64,000 nt of DNA from Leptospira johnsonii (GCF_003112675.1 NZ_BFAY01000008.1:124001-188000), one strand, 5' to 3'. Counted from the stretch's first letter, positions 9,743-19,349 are shown. Numbers and translations are program-made. Notes: generated by a model not told the origin, from the letters alone.

Positions 9743-10765
9743 TTATCCTTTTATTAGACGAATTCCTTCTTCCACCATTCTGTCGGTATCCTGTTCCAAC
9801 ATACAACGAAAATGTTTTTTAGGACAGACCCTTCCCCCATGGATCCCACAAGGACGACAGTTTAGGCCGTTTATCTCGGATATAAACACTCGACTCGCCA
9901 AAGGAGTATAACCGAATGCAGGGATCGTAGCGCCGAAAGCGGCCAGAGTAGGAATATTAAACGCGGAAGCAAAATGAATGGGAGAAGAATCATTAGTCAC
10001 AAGAAGTGCGGCCCCACTCATCAAATAACTCATTTCAGGAAGACTTGTTTTGCCCGCAAAGTTGATACCGAAATCTTCTCCGACTTCTTCGCAGAGTTTA
10101 GAGTCTCCCTTTCCTCCGGTCAGAACGATCTTAAGTCCGGTTTTTTCATGTAGAAGTTTACTGACCGTTTTAAATTTATCCGCAGGTAAACGTTTTGTTT
10201 CCCACACGGAAGAAGGAGAAACCAGGATATAATTTCCTTTTTCCAAACCGTTTTTTTTCATTTCAGATTGGATACCGGAGACAGATTCGGATTTCCAGAA
10301 AAGCTCCGGTTGTCTGGAAATATTCTTTCTTTCTTCTTCAGAATATATAAGGGAAAGAAGTTTGTCCACTTCATGAGGTCCTCTTAAGAGCCTTGGCTTT
10401 CTCTCGTTAAGTAAAAAAGAAAATCCTGCGGTTTTGTATCCTATCCTTCTTTTGGCCCCGCTCAAAAAAGAAATAATGGAAGAACGAAATGAAAAATGAG
10501 GAGAAATACAAATTGTAAAATTATGTTTTCTTAATTCTTTGCAGAAATTCCAAAAACCGAAAAAGGAAGATTTGATCTGCTTCTTATCCAAAGGAATGAT
10601 CTGGTCTATCCAAGGATTCGCTTCCAAAACGGATTCGGTTCCTTTGTTCACGATCACAGTCATTTTGGAACCAGGAAACCTTCTCTTGATCTCTCTAAAA
10701 AGCGGAGTAGTTAAGATCAAATCTCCCAAAAAGGCAGTTTGGATGACTAAAATATTTTCAGACAT
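9743..10765 (-). CDS. Glycosyltransferase family 9 (heptosyltransferase-like)
   Basis: A 340-residue GT-B enzyme of the WaaC/WaaF family that transfers heptose (or another ADP-sugar-derived residue) to lipopolysaccharide on the inner leaflet. The N-terminus ILVIQTAFLGDLILTTPLFREIKRRFP is diagnostic. The nucleotide-sugar site LVTNDSSPIHFASAFNIPTLAAFG (residues ~255-278; split LVTNDSSPIHFA) is intact. A Cys-rich stretch (NGLNCRPCGIHGGRVCPKKHFRC) near the C-terminus recurs in spirochete members. Its ATG overlaps the stop of the upstream thiolase-like gene by one base (TAATG), implying coupled translation. A lipid A core or surface glycan role is inferred. Confidence 0.88.
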   Translation of the reverse strand: MSENILVIQTAFLGDLILTTPLFREIKRRFPGSKMTVIVNKGTESVLEANPWIDQIIPLDKKQIKSSFFGFWNFCKELRKHNFTICISPHFSFRSSIISFLSGAKRRIGYKTAGFSFLLNERKPRLLRGPHEVDKLLSLIYSEEERKNISRQPELFWKSESVSGIQSEMKKNGLEKGNYILVSPSSVWETKRLPADKFKTVSKLLHEKTGLKIVLTGGKGDSKLCEEVGEDFGINFAGKTSLPEMSYLMSGAALLVTNDSSPIHFASAFNIPTLAAFGATIPAFGYTPLASRVFISEINGLNCRPCGIHGGRVCPKKHFRCMLEQDTDRMVEEGIRLIKG

Positions 10766-11889
10766 TATCTTTTTGCCTCCAGGATAGTGGCAAAATTATT
10801 CACACCCAATCCTCCGATGGATAAACCGAGTGCGGTGTCCGAATCATTTTGGTTCATAAATTCACAAAGTTCCGCTACTTGAGCGAGTCCAGAAACTCCA
10901 ACAGGATGGCCTCTTGTTTTTAAACCTCCAGAAGGATTGATAGGAAGTTTTCCTCTTTTATCTGTGATCCCTTCTGCCACATTTGAAAGCGCCTTACCTT
11001 GCGGAAATAAACCTGCATCTTCCGCTGCAATGATCTCAAAGATCGTAAATGCATCATGAAGTTCCGCAACCCGAATATCCGAAGGCTTTTTACCGGATTC
11101 TGCATAAGCCTGCTCGAATGCCGATTTGGACGCGGGAAAACTTAAGCCTCCCGGCACTCCATTCACTTGGCCTAAACCGTGTCCTGTGCCGGTGATCGAG
11201 ATTTTTTTGCGGTCCTTCTTCAATCTTGCCGGATCCGTTTCCAATAATAAAGCGCAGGAACCGTCGGACAAAGGAGAAATATCATATAAACATAATGGAC
11301 TGGAGAACATAGGAGAGGAAAAGTATTCCTCTTCGCTTAAGTTTTTTTGAATATGCGCGATCTTATTCTCAAGACCGTTATCGTGGAGTTTTTTGGATAA
11401 CCTAAAAAGCTCCTTTCTTGTATATCCAAAATCCTTTAAATACCTGGTAGCGGTCAAGGCCCCGCCCTGGGCCATGGACATTGCTAGATTCCTTTGCTGG
11501 GAAGAAAGTACGGAACCTAAGAGCAGATTATTCTCTTCTCTCGGAAGTCTACTCATGATCTCTGTTCCGATCACGATCCCTCTTTTAAATTTTCCTGATA
11601 GAAGAAGATAACGGGCCAGATGTAAGGCAGAAGCCCCACTGGAAGAAGCAGTCTCCGAACGAATTGCGAATAAGGAAGAAAGACCCAGATCTTCTTTGAT
11701 CTTCGCCGGTAAAAAAATTTCTCCGGTATAACGTTCCGGTGCCATGGAAGCGAATATTAGAAATTCTGGTTGGAATCCGGGATTCCTCTTAAGTAAATGA
11801 TTCGCAGTCTCATACGATAGTGATTGATAGTCGGAATCAGTCTTGCCAAATTTACTTAAATGAGAGTCGAGCACATAGGCCGAAGTCAT
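10765..11889 (-). CDS. Thiolase-like protein lacking the nucleophilic cysteine
   Basis: 374 residues with the SCP-x/archaeal-type thiolase fold. Active thiolases carry ACASG at the nucleophile; here the matching stretch (residues ~80-90) reads SETASSSGASAL, so the Cys is Ser. The substrate/base His is kept in GGLKTRGHPVGVSG (~330). The second catalytic Cys loop reads GLSIGGLGVNNF, also without Cys. Such proteins may bind acyl-CoA, act as partners of DUF35/Zn-ribbon proteins, or catalyse a different condensation. I see no DUF35 partner nearby. GTAGGA directly precedes the ATG. First gene of the operon with a GT9 glycosyltransferase and pepP. Confidence 0.8.
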   Translation of the reverse strand: MTSAYVLDSHLSKFGKTDSDYQSLSYETANHLLKRNPGFQPEFLIFASMAPERYTGEIFLPAKIKEDLGLSSLFAIRSETASSSGASALHLARYLLLSGKFKRGIVIGTEIMSRLPREENNLLLGSVLSSQQRNLAMSMAQGGALTATRYLKDFGYTRKELFRLSKKLHDNGLENKIAHIQKNLSEEEYFSSPMFSSPLCLYDISPLSDGSCALLLETDPARLKKDRKKISITGTGHGLGQVNGVPGGLSFPASKSAFEQAYAESGKKPSDIRVAELHDAFTIFEIIAAEDAGLFPQGKALSNVAEGITDKRGKLPINPSGGLKTRGHPVGVSGLAQVAELCEFMNQNDSDTALGLSIGGLGVNNFATILEAKR

Positions 11890-12019
11890 ATTCCTACTAA
11901 TTTTCCTGTGTGAGATCTATGGCAAAGTCAAAAACTCATAAGTCGAGGACCCTTTTTTCGAATCTCGCTTTTCAAAATAGGCACTCTCGTATATAGTGAT
12001 TTTAGGTAGGAGAAACGAC

Positions 12020-12487
12020 GTGAAAGGAAACCAAGAAGTCCTCGAAATCTTAGCGGAAGTGCTCTCCGCCGAACTCACAGCGATCAACCAGTATTTCATC
12101 CACGCAAAGTTGAATAAAAACTGGGGATACGACAAACTTGCTTCTTACATGAAGAAGGAATCCATCGAAGAGATGAATCACGCAGACCAAGTGATCGAGC
12201 GTATCCTCTTCCTGGACGGAATTCCCGATCTGCAAAGATACATGAAGATCAATGTAGGTAAGGATATCGAAAGTATCCTAAAGAATGATTTGGACGTAGA
12301 ATACAATGCCGTAGAACGTTTGAATCGTGGAATAGAAATTTCCACCAAAAACAAAGACAACGGCACCCGTGAATTGCTCGAGAAGATCCTCGTCTCCGAG
12401 GAGGAGCATATCGACTGGCTCGAGGCCCAGCTAGAGATCATCAAAACCATTGGGGTCCAAAATTATTTGGCCCAACAAATCGCCTAA
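12020..12487 (+). CDS. bfr: Bacterioferritin
   Basis: A 155-residue four-helix iron-storage protein forming 24-mers with haem at the dimer interface. Ferroxidase ligands are visible: AELTAINQYF (Glu), ESIEEMNHADQVIERI (Glu, haem-ligating Met, His), the Glu in LDVEYNAVERLNRG, and SEEEHIDWLEAQL (Glu, His). Start: an upstream GTG (11996) is in frame, but GTG 12020 has AGGAGA 6-7 bases ahead and matches the family N-terminus (KGNQEVLEILAEVL), so it is chosen. The stop lies 3 bases before the next gene. Iron-responsive control is likely but I cannot identify an operator. Confidence 0.92.
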   Translation: MKGNQEVLEILAEVLSAELTAINQYFIHAKLNKNWGYDKLASYMKKESIEEMNHADQVIERILFLDGIPDLQRYMKINVGKDIESILKNDLDVEYNAVERLNRGIEISTKNKDNGTRELLEKILVSEEEHIDWLEAQLEIIKTIGVQNYLAQQIA

Positions 12488-12490
12488 GCA

Positions 12491-14746
12491 TTGAATTCCA
12501 AAAAACCATCCCCTAAAAAATCCCCTTCTTCCGGTTTTGGCAAGAAGGGGCCTGCTAAATCAGGTTCTTCTTTTTCCAAACCGACTCGATCCAAAAACAC
12601 GGGCTCCGATAAAGATTCCGATCGTAAACCATATCGCTCTAAAGAAAGAGGCGATTCAGAAAGACCGTATCGCGCCAAAGACGGAAATTCCAAACCAGGA
12701 TATTCTTCTTCCGAAAATCCAAAACAAAGATCCTTCCAAAAACCTGATTTCAAAAAAAGAAAAGAAGACGAAGGATCATCTCCAAGGCCTTATAAAAGCA
12801 GAGAAGATAGAGATTCCGATTTCAAAAAAGAAAGAGGACCTAAACCGTTTCGTCCCGGCAATGATAGAAAACCGCCTGCCCGCTCCGGAAATCGTAAATT
12901 TTCAGACGATGACAGAAAACCTTATCGCGAAAAAGATTCCGATCGCGGAGAGCGTAAACCATTCTCCCGAAATTCAGACCGTGGAGAAAGAAAGCCATAC
13001 TCTCGCGACTCAGATCGTAGTGAAAGAAAACCATTTTCTCCAAACTCAAGAGGAGAAGGTAGAAGTTCCTACGGTGAAAATTCAAACCGCGGGGAACGTA
13101 AACCATTCACTCGTAATTCAGATCGTGGTGAAAGAAAGCCATACTCTCGTGACTCAGATCGTGGTGAAAGAAAGCCATACTCTGGCAACTCAGATCGTAG
13201 CGAAAGAAAACCATTTTCTCCAAACTCAAGAGGAGAAGGTAGAAGTTCCTACGATGAAAATTCAAACCGCGGGGAACGTAAACCATTCACTCGTAATTCA
13301 GATCGTGTTGAAAGGAAGCCATTCTCTCGCGACTCAGACCGTGGAGAAAGAAAGCCATACTCTGGCAACTCAGATCGGGGTGAAAGAAAACCATACTCTC
13401 AGAACTCAAGAGGAGAAGGTAGAAGTTCCTACGGTGAAAATTCAAACCGTGGGGAGCGTAAACCGTTCACTCGTGATTCAAATCGTGGTGAAAGACGTCC
13501 TTTTTCTCCTCGCGGAAAAGAAGGATTTCGTTCCGAACGAGGGACTCATTCCTACGAAGAAGACAATTACAGAGAAGGTATCCGTGCAGGTTGGCAATCC
13601 GCAAAACTTTCTCTTTCCGAATTCGATAGACCGGAAGCACTCACCTATCACGCGTCCTGTGGAGACGGGCTTGCATTCTTATTAAAAGAAGAAGTCAAAG
13701 ACGCAGGTCTAGAAATTCTCTCCGATAATAGAGGAGGAGTTTTCTTCCAGGGACCTTCTAAAAAAGTCAGAGACTTCTGCTTGAGTTCCGGTATTTCCTC
13801 CGGGATCAGTTTCGAATTATCTTCCTGGTCGGATATTCATGGACCGGACGATCTATACGAAGTCGCTGCAATGTTCCCTTTCGAGAAACTACTTTCTCCT
13901 AAGACAAAGTTCAGAATAGACGCTGCAACCAAGGATAATCTTCAAGATTCACGTTATGCGACTTACCGCTTAAAAGATGCGATCTTTGACAGATTCAGAG
14001 CACAAGGTCTGGAACTGCCTGAGGCGGATCGCGAAGAACCTGAGGTATTATTCTACCTTCGTTCCAGAATGAACCAGGTAAAATTATTCGTTGCATTACA
14101 CGCACAACCTTTACAAAGGCGAGGTCACGGAAGAGAAGGTGGAGAAGCTCCACTCAGAGAGACCTTGGCCCAGGCACTTCTCCGTTTTTCAGGTTGGAAA
14201 CCTGGAGAAGCATTGTACGATCCATTCTGCGGTTCCGGAACCCTATTGATAGAGGCAGCGCTCAGAATGAGAAACGGTGGCTGGGTGAATTATAAAAGTT
14301 TATCCAGATCTTCTATCTTCACTCGACTTTTCGGACCTTGCAAAGCAAAGGAAGAATGGGCTTCTAAAGAGATCCTTCTCTTCGGTTCCGATATCTCAGA
14401 AGATGCAATCGACCTAGCAAAGAAGAATGCAAAAGAAGCCGGAGTCGCTGACCTGATCCGCTGGAAAGTAGCTTCTGCGGAAGAACTGGACCCCGAGTTT
14501 GGCTTCAAAGAGGGAAAAATTGTGACCAATCCTCCATACGGAGTCCGTTTGGGAGATAAAGAATCCGTTTCCGAGCTCTATGCAAGCTGGGGAGATGCCT
14601 TGAAAAAGAATTTTTCCGGATCGTATGTGGCTATGGTAGCAGGAGATCCTTCTCTTTTAGGTTTCTTAAAACTGAAGTCCGACAAGGAACAATCCGTCAC
14701 TATCGCAAAGTTAAAAGGAAAATTAGTTGCCTATCGGATCGACTAA
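12491..14746 (+). CDS. RlmL/YpsC-type RNA guanine-N2 methyltransferase with a long repetitive basic N-terminal extension
   Basis: 751 residues. The C-terminal ~380 residues form a THUMP-containing SAM-dependent rRNA methyltransferase: TYHASCGDGLAFLLKEEV opens the THUMP-type region, DPFCGSGTLLIEAAL is the SAM-binding motif (~578-592), and TNPPYGVRLG is the NPPY catalytic motif (~680). The family is normally ~370-390 residues, so residues 1-~360 are extra. They are Lys/Arg/Ser/Asp-rich, disordered, and built from ~16 copies of a 12-residue unit like SDRGERKPYSRD (bases 12935-13510). The extension probably binds RNA or ribosomes, as RGG-type tails do. The only available start is TTG 12491, 3 bases after the bfr stop and without an evident ribosome-binding site, so coupling to bfr is likely. 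Methylation target inferred from family: 23S rRNA. Confidence 0.85.
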   Translation: MNSKKPSPKKSPSSGFGKKGPAKSGSSFSKPTRSKNTGSDKDSDRKPYRSKERGDSERPYRAKDGNSKPGYSSSENPKQRSFQKPDFKKRKEDEGSSPRPYKSREDRDSDFKKERGPKPFRPGNDRKPPARSGNRKFSDDDRKPYREKDSDRGERKPFSRNSDRGERKPYSRDSDRSERKPFSPNSRGEGRSSYGENSNRGERKPFTRNSDRGERKPYSRDSDRGERKPYSGNSDRSERKPFSPNSRGEGRSSYDENSNRGERKPFTRNSDRVERKPFSRDSDRGERKPYSGNSDRGERKPYSQNSRGEGRSSYGENSNRGERKPFTRDSNRGERRPFSPRGKEGFRSERGTHSYEEDNYREGIRAGWQSAKLSLSEFDRPEALTYHASCGDGLAFLLKEEVKDAGLEILSDNRGGVFFQGPSKKVRDFCLSSGISSGISFELSSWSDIHGPDDLYEVAAMFPFEKLLSPKTKFRIDAATKDNLQDSRYATYRLKDAIFDRFRAQGLELPEADREEPEVLFYLRSRMNQVKLFVALHAQPLQRRGHGREGGEAPLRETLAQALLRFSGWKPGEALYDPFCGSGTLLIEAALRMRNGGWVNYKSLSRSSIFTRLFGPCKAKEEWASKEILLFGSDISEDAIDLAKKNAKEAGVADLIRWKVASAEELDPEFGFKEGKIVTNPPYGVRLGDKESVSELYASWGDALKKNFSGSYVAMVAGDPSLLGFLKLKSDKEQSVTIAKLKGKLVAYRID
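12935..13510 (+). repeat. 36-bp coding minisatellite arranged in 180-bp higher-order units
   Basis: About 16 tandem 36-bp (12-codon) units. Five units form a 180-bp block repeated with exact spacing: the same 30-base stretch beginning AACTCAAGAGGAGAAGGTAG occurs at ~13042, 13222 and 13402. The repeats stay in frame inside the methyltransferase gene, consistent with recent unequal duplication. Confidence 0.9.
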
Positions 14747-14764
14747 ACCAGACTCCCGGGAGAG

Positions 14765-15943
14765 ATGAATCACCAGGAGATCCTACTCAAACTTTTAGAA
14801 GTCACAGAAAACTCCAAGGATAGTTTTCAGTTCCTGAAACTCTTCCAATCCTTGGAGCCTGAAAAATTTGCAGTCATCCATGCAAGCTCCGAGACCTTGA
14901 CCGAGTCCGCAGAAGCATTCTTATTCAATTTAAAATTATTACAAAAGTTACAACTATTCCCTGTTGTCGTTCTGGAGAAGGACGGAGTCTCTTACGCGAA
15001 TCTATTCTATCGCTCCCCCGCTTCCAAAATGAGTTTGGAATCCATCAAGGATTCATTAGAAGAAGGACAAGAACTTCCAGGTTCTAGAAACCTACCGGCA
15101 AAATGGTTCCGAAATCCAAGCCAACCATTGGAATCGGTTGTTTCTTCTTTAAAAGAAAAGAAAATCCCTGTATTCGTAACTGACCAAGGCGGATCCGAAA
15201 TTTATCCTTACCTTTCCAATTTATGTAAAGAGTTAAGGACCAAAAAATTAATTCTTCTCACTGCAAGAAGCGGACTTTATAATTCTGCGGATAAAAAGAT
15301 CTCTATCTTGGACTTCGAATCTTCTGAAACTCTCCAAAAAGAAGACGAATCGCTATTCAAAGAATGTAAAAAGATTTTTGAATATACGGGAGATCCGAAT
15401 CTTCAGATCGCGATCACTTCGGCTCCGGGTCTATTAAAAGAATTATTCACTATCAAAGGTAGCGGGACTCTATTAAGAAAAAAGAATAAAATAGAATTTC
15501 ATACCGATTTCCAAAAGATAGATCCAAAAAAACTGAACGAACTGATAGAAAATTCTTTCGGAAGGGGATTAAAACAAGGTTTTTGGAATAAGGAATTTTC
15601 AGGCATCGTATTAGAGTCGGAATACAAGGGATGTGCACTTCTTCAAAGCACTCCTTGGGGCACATTTCTTTCTAAATTCGCAGTGAACGAGATCGCGAGG
15701 GGAGAAGGTGTAGGAAGAGATATCTGGGACGAAATGTTAAAGAAGGCTCCGGTCCTTTTCTGGAGAGCCAGAGCGGAGAATACAATCTCCAAATGGTATA
15801 CAAAGGAATGTAGCGGTCTTCAAAAAGAAGGCATCTGGATCTATTTTTGGATCGGATTACAAGAGAAAGAAATTCCTTCAGTCTGCGATTTTTTAAGAAA
15901 CCTTCCGGAAGATCTGGAATCTAAACAACGGATCGATTCCTGA
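14765..15943 (+). CDS. N-acetylglutamate synthase-like protein (degenerate amino-acid-kinase domain plus DUF619/NAT acetyltransferase domain)
   Basis: 392 residues. The C-terminal ~130 residues match the NAT domain of vertebrate-like and Xanthomonas-type N-acetylglutamate synthase/kinases: [21 protein letters not shown] (split: [18 protein letters not shown]) binds acetyl-CoA, and [15 protein letters not shown] follows. The preceding [17 protein letters not shown] is the kinase-to-NAT junction of that family. The N-terminal kinase-fold half lacks the glycine-rich phosphate loop ([11 protein letters not shown]), so glutamate kinase activity is improbable and acetyl transfer (first step of arginine synthesis) is the likely role. 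It follows the methyltransferase by 18 bases and the DCC gene follows by 1 base. Confidence 0.75.
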   Translation: MNHQEILLKLLEVTENSKDSFQFLKLFQSLEPEKFAVIHASSETLTESAEAFLFNLKLLQKLQLFPVVVLEKDGVSYANLFYRSPASKMSLESIKDSLEEGQELPGSRNLPAKWFRNPSQPLESVVSSLKEKKIPVFVTDQGGSEIYPYLSNLCKELRTKKLILLTARSGLYNSADKKISILDFESSETLQKEDESLFKECKKIFEYTGDPNLQIAITSAPGLLKELFTIKGSGTLLRKKNKIEFHTDFQKIDPKKLNELIENSFGRGLKQGFWNKEFSGIVLESEYKGCALLQSTPWGTFLSKFAVNEIARGEGVGRDIWDEMLKKAPVLFWRARAENTISKWYTKECSGLQKEGIWIYFWIGLQEKEIPSVCDFLRNLPEDLESKQRIDS

Positions 15944-15944
15944 T

Positions 15945-16292
15945 ATGGAGAAAAATATTTTTTTATATGATGGAGACTGCGGTTTTTGTACCGGCCTTGC
16001 TTTTCGTTTGTCTGAAATTTCTTTGAACAAAGACATAAAATTTGTAAGTTTTAGAGATCTATCTCCCCAGGATCTGAAAGAAATTCATCCGGGTTTAGAA
16101 CCTAAATTAGTTGCAGGGAATGTACAGCTTATCTCAGGAAGCATGAGATACCCCGGTTTTTTTGCCGTCCGAAAACTTTCTCATTCTTTAAAAGGTTGGA
16201 GATGGGTTTCTCCCATTCTATATCTACCCTTGGTTCCTTTGCTCGGAATGGTAGTTATGAGCCTATTGAAATCTATCCGATCTAAGGTTTAG
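15945..16292 (+). CDS. DCC family thiol-disulfide oxidoreductase-like protein (DUF393)
   Basis: 115 residues. The DCC signature is [12 protein letters not shown] (residues ~8-19), with a CxxC-type pair in a thioredoxin-like fold. The C-terminus has one hydrophobic helix ([18 protein letters not shown]) that may touch the membrane. Starts 1 base after the NAGS-like stop and overlaps the convergent diiron-protein gene by 4 bases at its end. Substrate unknown; a second DCC gene is at 47942-48355. Confidence 0.8.
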   Translation: MEKNIFLYDGDCGFCTGLAFRLSEISLNKDIKFVSFRDLSPQDLKEIHPGLEPKLVAGNVQLISGSMRYPGFFAVRKLSHSLKGWRWVSPILYLPLVPLLGMVVMSLLKSIRSKV

Positions 16293-16966
16293 TAAGAAAC
16301 CTGGGAAATTATCTTCTTTAGACCTTCATAAAATACTAAACGTGCATCTAAAGCAAGTTTAGACCCTTCTCTCACTTTTTGCATTTTTTCCGGATCTGTT
16401 GCCACTGATTCGATTAGCCTGAACAGCTTTTCGGAATGGGATTCGTCCGCCTCCAGATTCACCTGGAAAAATTTTCCTTCAGGAAGGGTCATCCTGGATC
16501 TCAGATCCGAATAAGACTTATACATTCTGGAATATTCCAATTTCAGAAGATACTCGTTTGCAGGTCCAAGTGCACCTAACGCAGAATAAAAATTGGTAGT
16601 TGTTATCCTTTTCATCAGTTCCAGATACGCTCCAGTTTCAGGAAGCATATCTTCCTGAATTACCGTTTCTCCCATTTCTGAGAGAAATTTCCTAAGGATG
16701 GAAACATGAGAATCTTCCTCTTTTCCTTCTCCTAATTCTTCCCAGATATTTTCCACGAGCACTATCTTAGAAGGCACAAAATTCGTAAGAGCCGCCGTAT
16801 TTAAGAACCAGTTCACGAATTCCACAGACACAAAATATTCCTGCTTCAACCAAAGAAGAAGGTCCGACTTTTCCATCCTTTCTTCTTTTTCTTCCAACCA
16901 TAAATTTGCGGTCAATACAGGATGATATTTGACCTGGTCTATTAATTCTTCTCGAAACGTTTTCAT
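16289..16966 (-). CDS. Haem-oxygenase-like diiron protein (iron-containing redox enzyme, TenA/CADD/HDO superfamily)
   Basis: 225 residues, all-helical. Ligand-like residues of haem-oxygenase-fold diiron oxidases are in order: [16 protein letters not shown] with Glu and His (~74-89), a Glu in the helix [12 protein letters not shown] (~133), and [10 protein letters not shown] with Asp and His (~172). Known members carry out oxidative C-C or C-N cleavage, N-oxygenation or a self-sacrificing p-aminobenzoate synthesis. Its ATG overlaps the stop of the upstream ATP-grasp gene by 4 bases (ATGA), so all three genes of this operon are translationally coupled. It is the last gene of the KamA / ATP-grasp / diiron operon. 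Substrate not known; an amino acid or peptide made by its partners is the obvious guess. Confidence 0.78.
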   Translation of the reverse strand: MKTFREELIDQVKYHPVLTANLWLEEKEERMEKSDLLLWLKQEYFVSVEFVNWFLNTAALTNFVPSKIVLVENIWEELGEGKEEDSHVSILRKFLSEMGETVIQEDMLPETGAYLELMKRITTTNFYSALGALGPANEYLLKLEYSRMYKSYSDLRSRMTLPEGKFFQVNLEADESHSEKLFRLIESVATDPEKMQKVREGSKLALDARLVFYEGLKKIISQVSY

Positions 16967-18078
16967 CCTTCGATCCCGCTCGTTTGTTTTTCTTTTTTCA
17001 GTTTAGAATAGAGAAATCTTTCCGTTAAAAATTCTTCTCTTGTGATTCCCAATAGTTCTTGAATCAGATCCGAATAAGTCCCGAAACTTTGGGAGTAACA
17101 AAGAGGAAAACTGCTATAGTAGGAAGATAAACCCGGAGTTAAATTCCATTCTAAGAATATAGGCATTCCTTCCGAGTCCGCCTTCCAATCCAAACGAACT
17201 GCTCCGGAAGTTTTGAGTAGTTTACATAATTCTAATGAATTCTTTTGGATATACTCTGATCTTTCCGTATCCAGATCGAAATATAATTTTTCAGGCATGC
17301 TCAATTTTGTTTTGGTAATTTCTCCGTATAACTTTTCGGGAGAATTTTCCAAGCCTATCCTTGCGACCTGGCTCGCCTTATACCCACAAGTTGGTGAACC
17401 GATTACTGCCAGCGTCCATTCTTCTCCCGGCAAATACGATTCGCAGATCCAAGAGGAGTATTCTTGGAATTTCGATTGGATAAATTGTTCCAAGGCCACC
17501 CGATCAGAGATTAGATTTTCCTCTCCTACTCCGAGGCTAGAGCCTTCGAATCTGGGTTTGAAGAATACTGGGAATTCTGAGTCTAATGGAAGTCTGGAGC
17601 CACGGAATTTGGAATCCGCGTTCCGCTCCACATTCTGTGCCGTGTTTGTAGTCACTTCGACAGTATCTTTCTCGCAAATCGTCCAGGGACTGGTAGGAAC
17701 ACCTGCCGACGCACAAAACAATTTAGAAAGATGTTTATCCAAACTCAGATTCTGTGCGTAGGCATCGGACCCAGTATGCGGAAATCCGGAATATTCTGCA
17801 ATTGCAGGAAGTAAAGCTTCTCTATTTCTGGAGCGGAAACCTTCTACCAAATGGAATAGAACAGGCCGATCCTTTGGCTCTAAGCTAGAATAATCTGAGA
17901 GTTTTTGTAGTAACTTCGACGGAAATTCAAGGATCTCCACCTTCTCCCCTAATTCTTCTAGGCAGCGTTTGATTTCCTGAACGGAATTTCGATCCTCCCA
18001 TTCTTGGGTATCCTTTGGATCCAAGTCAGGAGTTTGGATATCAGCTACAATCAAAACGGACGGAGAATCTGAATTCAT
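16963..18078 (-). CDS. ATP-grasp ligase, D-alanine-D-alanine ligase-like
   Basis: 371 residues. N-terminal region [19 protein letters not shown] then [20 protein letters not shown] matches the substrate/nucleotide region of Ddl-type ligases; [12 protein letters not shown] is the ATP-binding loop and [18 protein letters not shown] carries the metal-binding Glu and Asn near the C-terminus. These enzymes join a carboxylate (acyl-phosphate intermediate) to an amine. It departs from true Ddl in the C-terminal part and sits with a lysine-aminomutase-type gene rather than cell-wall genes, so a dedicated amide-bond-forming role is inferred. Start: the frame runs back to 18147, but ATG 18076-18078 overlaps the upstream TGA as ATGA, the usual coupled arrangement. 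Confidence 0.82.
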   Translation of the reverse strand: MNSDSPSVLIVADIQTPDLDPKDTQEWEDRNSVQEIKRCLEELGEKVEILEFPSKLLQKLSDYSSLEPKDRPVLFHLVEGFRSRNREALLPAIAEYSGFPHTGSDAYAQNLSLDKHLSKLFCASAGVPTSPWTICEKDTVEVTTNTAQNVERNADSKFRGSRLPLDSEFPVFFKPRFEGSSLGVGEENLISDRVALEQFIQSKFQEYSSWICESYLPGEEWTLAVIGSPTCGYKASQVARIGLENSPEKLYGEITKTKLSMPEKLYFDLDTERSEYIQKNSLELCKLLKTSGAVRLDWKADSEGMPIFLEWNLTPGLSSYYSSFPLCYSQSFGTYSDLIQELLGITREEFLTERFLYSKLKKEKQTSGIEG

Positions 18079-19349
18079 TTTCCAGGTTCTCCTAAAGGTC
18101 CGAGACCCTTGAATGCGGAATAGGAATTCTGTAGTAACTTTGACCAAGTATCCTCACTGATCTCAGGATAAAATTCCTCATATTCACTGTCCAAAGGCTC
18201 CGGACTCAAATGATAAGTTCCTCGAACGGCGGATCGGAACACATGATTGCGAGAAGGTTTATGAAATCCAAGATACCAATTCGGCCCAAGGTTTACCTTT
18301 CCTCCACCACCCGGAAGATCGTTCACAAATTGTGGAATTCCCATACCCGCGACTTTTCCACGCATATATTCAATTATTTGAATCCCTTTTGCAAGAGGAG
18401 TCCTAAAGCCGCGAGAACCTGGGATCAATTCCGGATCGTACATATAATATGCTCTGATCCTAAGTTCCAAAAGTTTTCGATGAAGCCTGAGCATTGTTTC
18501 CCCATCGTCATTGATCCCTTTTAAGATCACGCATTGGTTTCCCACACTCACCCCCGCCTTTAATAGCTTGAGGATAGCTTCTTTAGCTTCCGGAGTACAT
18601 TCTTTCTCATGATTGAATTGAGTATTACAAAAAATCGATAAATGATCCGTATTATGGGATTCTATGATCTTACATAGATCGTTTGTGATCCTCATAGGAA
18701 GAGTCACAGGGTTCCTTGTCCCTAACCTGCAAATTTTCACATGTGGGATCTTTTCCAAATTTTCCAGGATCCAATCTATTTTGGAATCGGAAAGATTTAG
18801 AGGATCTCCACCTGAGATCACAACATCAGAAATTTCAGGATGATTTCGAATATAATCAAAACATAATTCTAGATCCGCAGTTTCCATTCTTTCAGTCGAA
18901 TCGGAAACCTTTCTTCCTCTCATACAATGTCTGCAATACACCGAACATTCATGATTCGAAAAAAGTAATACTCTGTCCGGATACATATGAGTGAGCCCTT
19001 TGACTGGAGAAAGATCTTCTTCATGCAAAGGGTCCAAAGTTTCCTCCGGAGAGAAGAAGGATTCTTCCTTTCTTGGGACGATCATCTTTCGGATGGGACA
19101 ATTCGGGTCTTCCGGATCGGAGAGAGATAGATAATAAGGAGTGGTCCCTACATTCAGCCGGATGGTCTCTTCGATTCCGATCTTTTCGGATTCTGTTAAG
19201 TGAAAATATTTAGGAAGGTCTTCTGCCCTTACTCTTTTTTGGAGTTGGCTTTTATAATCCGTCCAGACAAAGGAAGAATACAAACTCTTTCTAGAATCAG
19301 CAGGCGACTCTAGATCCGCTATTCCCCGGTTTTTCCCTAATCTCTCCAT
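18075..19349 (-). CDS. KamA-type radical SAM aminomutase (lysine 2,3-aminomutase family)
   Basis: 424 residues, the length of lysine 2,3-aminomutase. The radical SAM cluster motif is CSVYCRHC (CxxxCxxC); [10 protein letters not shown] binds SAM. The PLP-binding Lys is in PGGGGKV, which EpmB-type proteins lack. By hand alignment, the clostridial enzyme's substrate residue Asp293 (CDL) corresponds to Glu in YDPELIPG, while Asp330 is retained in [10 protein letters not shown]. This suggests an alpha-to-beta amino shift on a basic or altered amino acid rather than certain lysine specificity. Start: M with AAGAG 7 bases upstream (ATG 19347-19349); the frame extends to 19523 but would overlap the divergent HAD gene. 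First gene of the three-gene operon. Confidence 0.85.
   Translation of the reverse strand: MERLGKNRGIADLESPADSRKSLYSSFVWTDYKSQLQKRVRAEDLPKYFHLTESEKIGIEETIRLNVGTTPYYLSLSDPEDPNCPIRKMIVPRKEESFFSPEETLDPLHEEDLSPVKGLTHMYPDRVLLFSNHECSVYCRHCMRGRKVSDSTERMETADLELCFDYIRNHPEISDVVISGGDPLNLSDSKIDWILENLEKIPHVKICRLGTRNPVTLPMRITNDLCKIIESHNTDHLSIFCNTQFNHEKECTPEAKEAILKLLKAGVSVGNQCVILKGINDDGETMLRLHRKLLELRIRAYYMYDPELIPGSRGFRTPLAKGIQIIEYMRGKVAGMGIPQFVNDLPGGGGKVNLGPNWYLGFHKPSRNHVFRSAVRGTYHLSPEPLDSEYEEFYPEISEDTWSKLLQNSYSAFKGLGPLGEPGK

Noticed and set aside
12537..13685. A 382-codon open frame overlapping the methyltransferase repeats in another frame
   Set aside because: The 36-bp repeats contain no stops in that frame because their length is a multiple of three; the encoded sequence is repetitive and unlike any protein, while the main frame continues into a clear methyltransferase.
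17213..17761. 182-codon plus-strand frame opposite the ATP-grasp gene
   Set aside because: Shadow of a real gene with clear ATP-grasp motifs on the minus strand.
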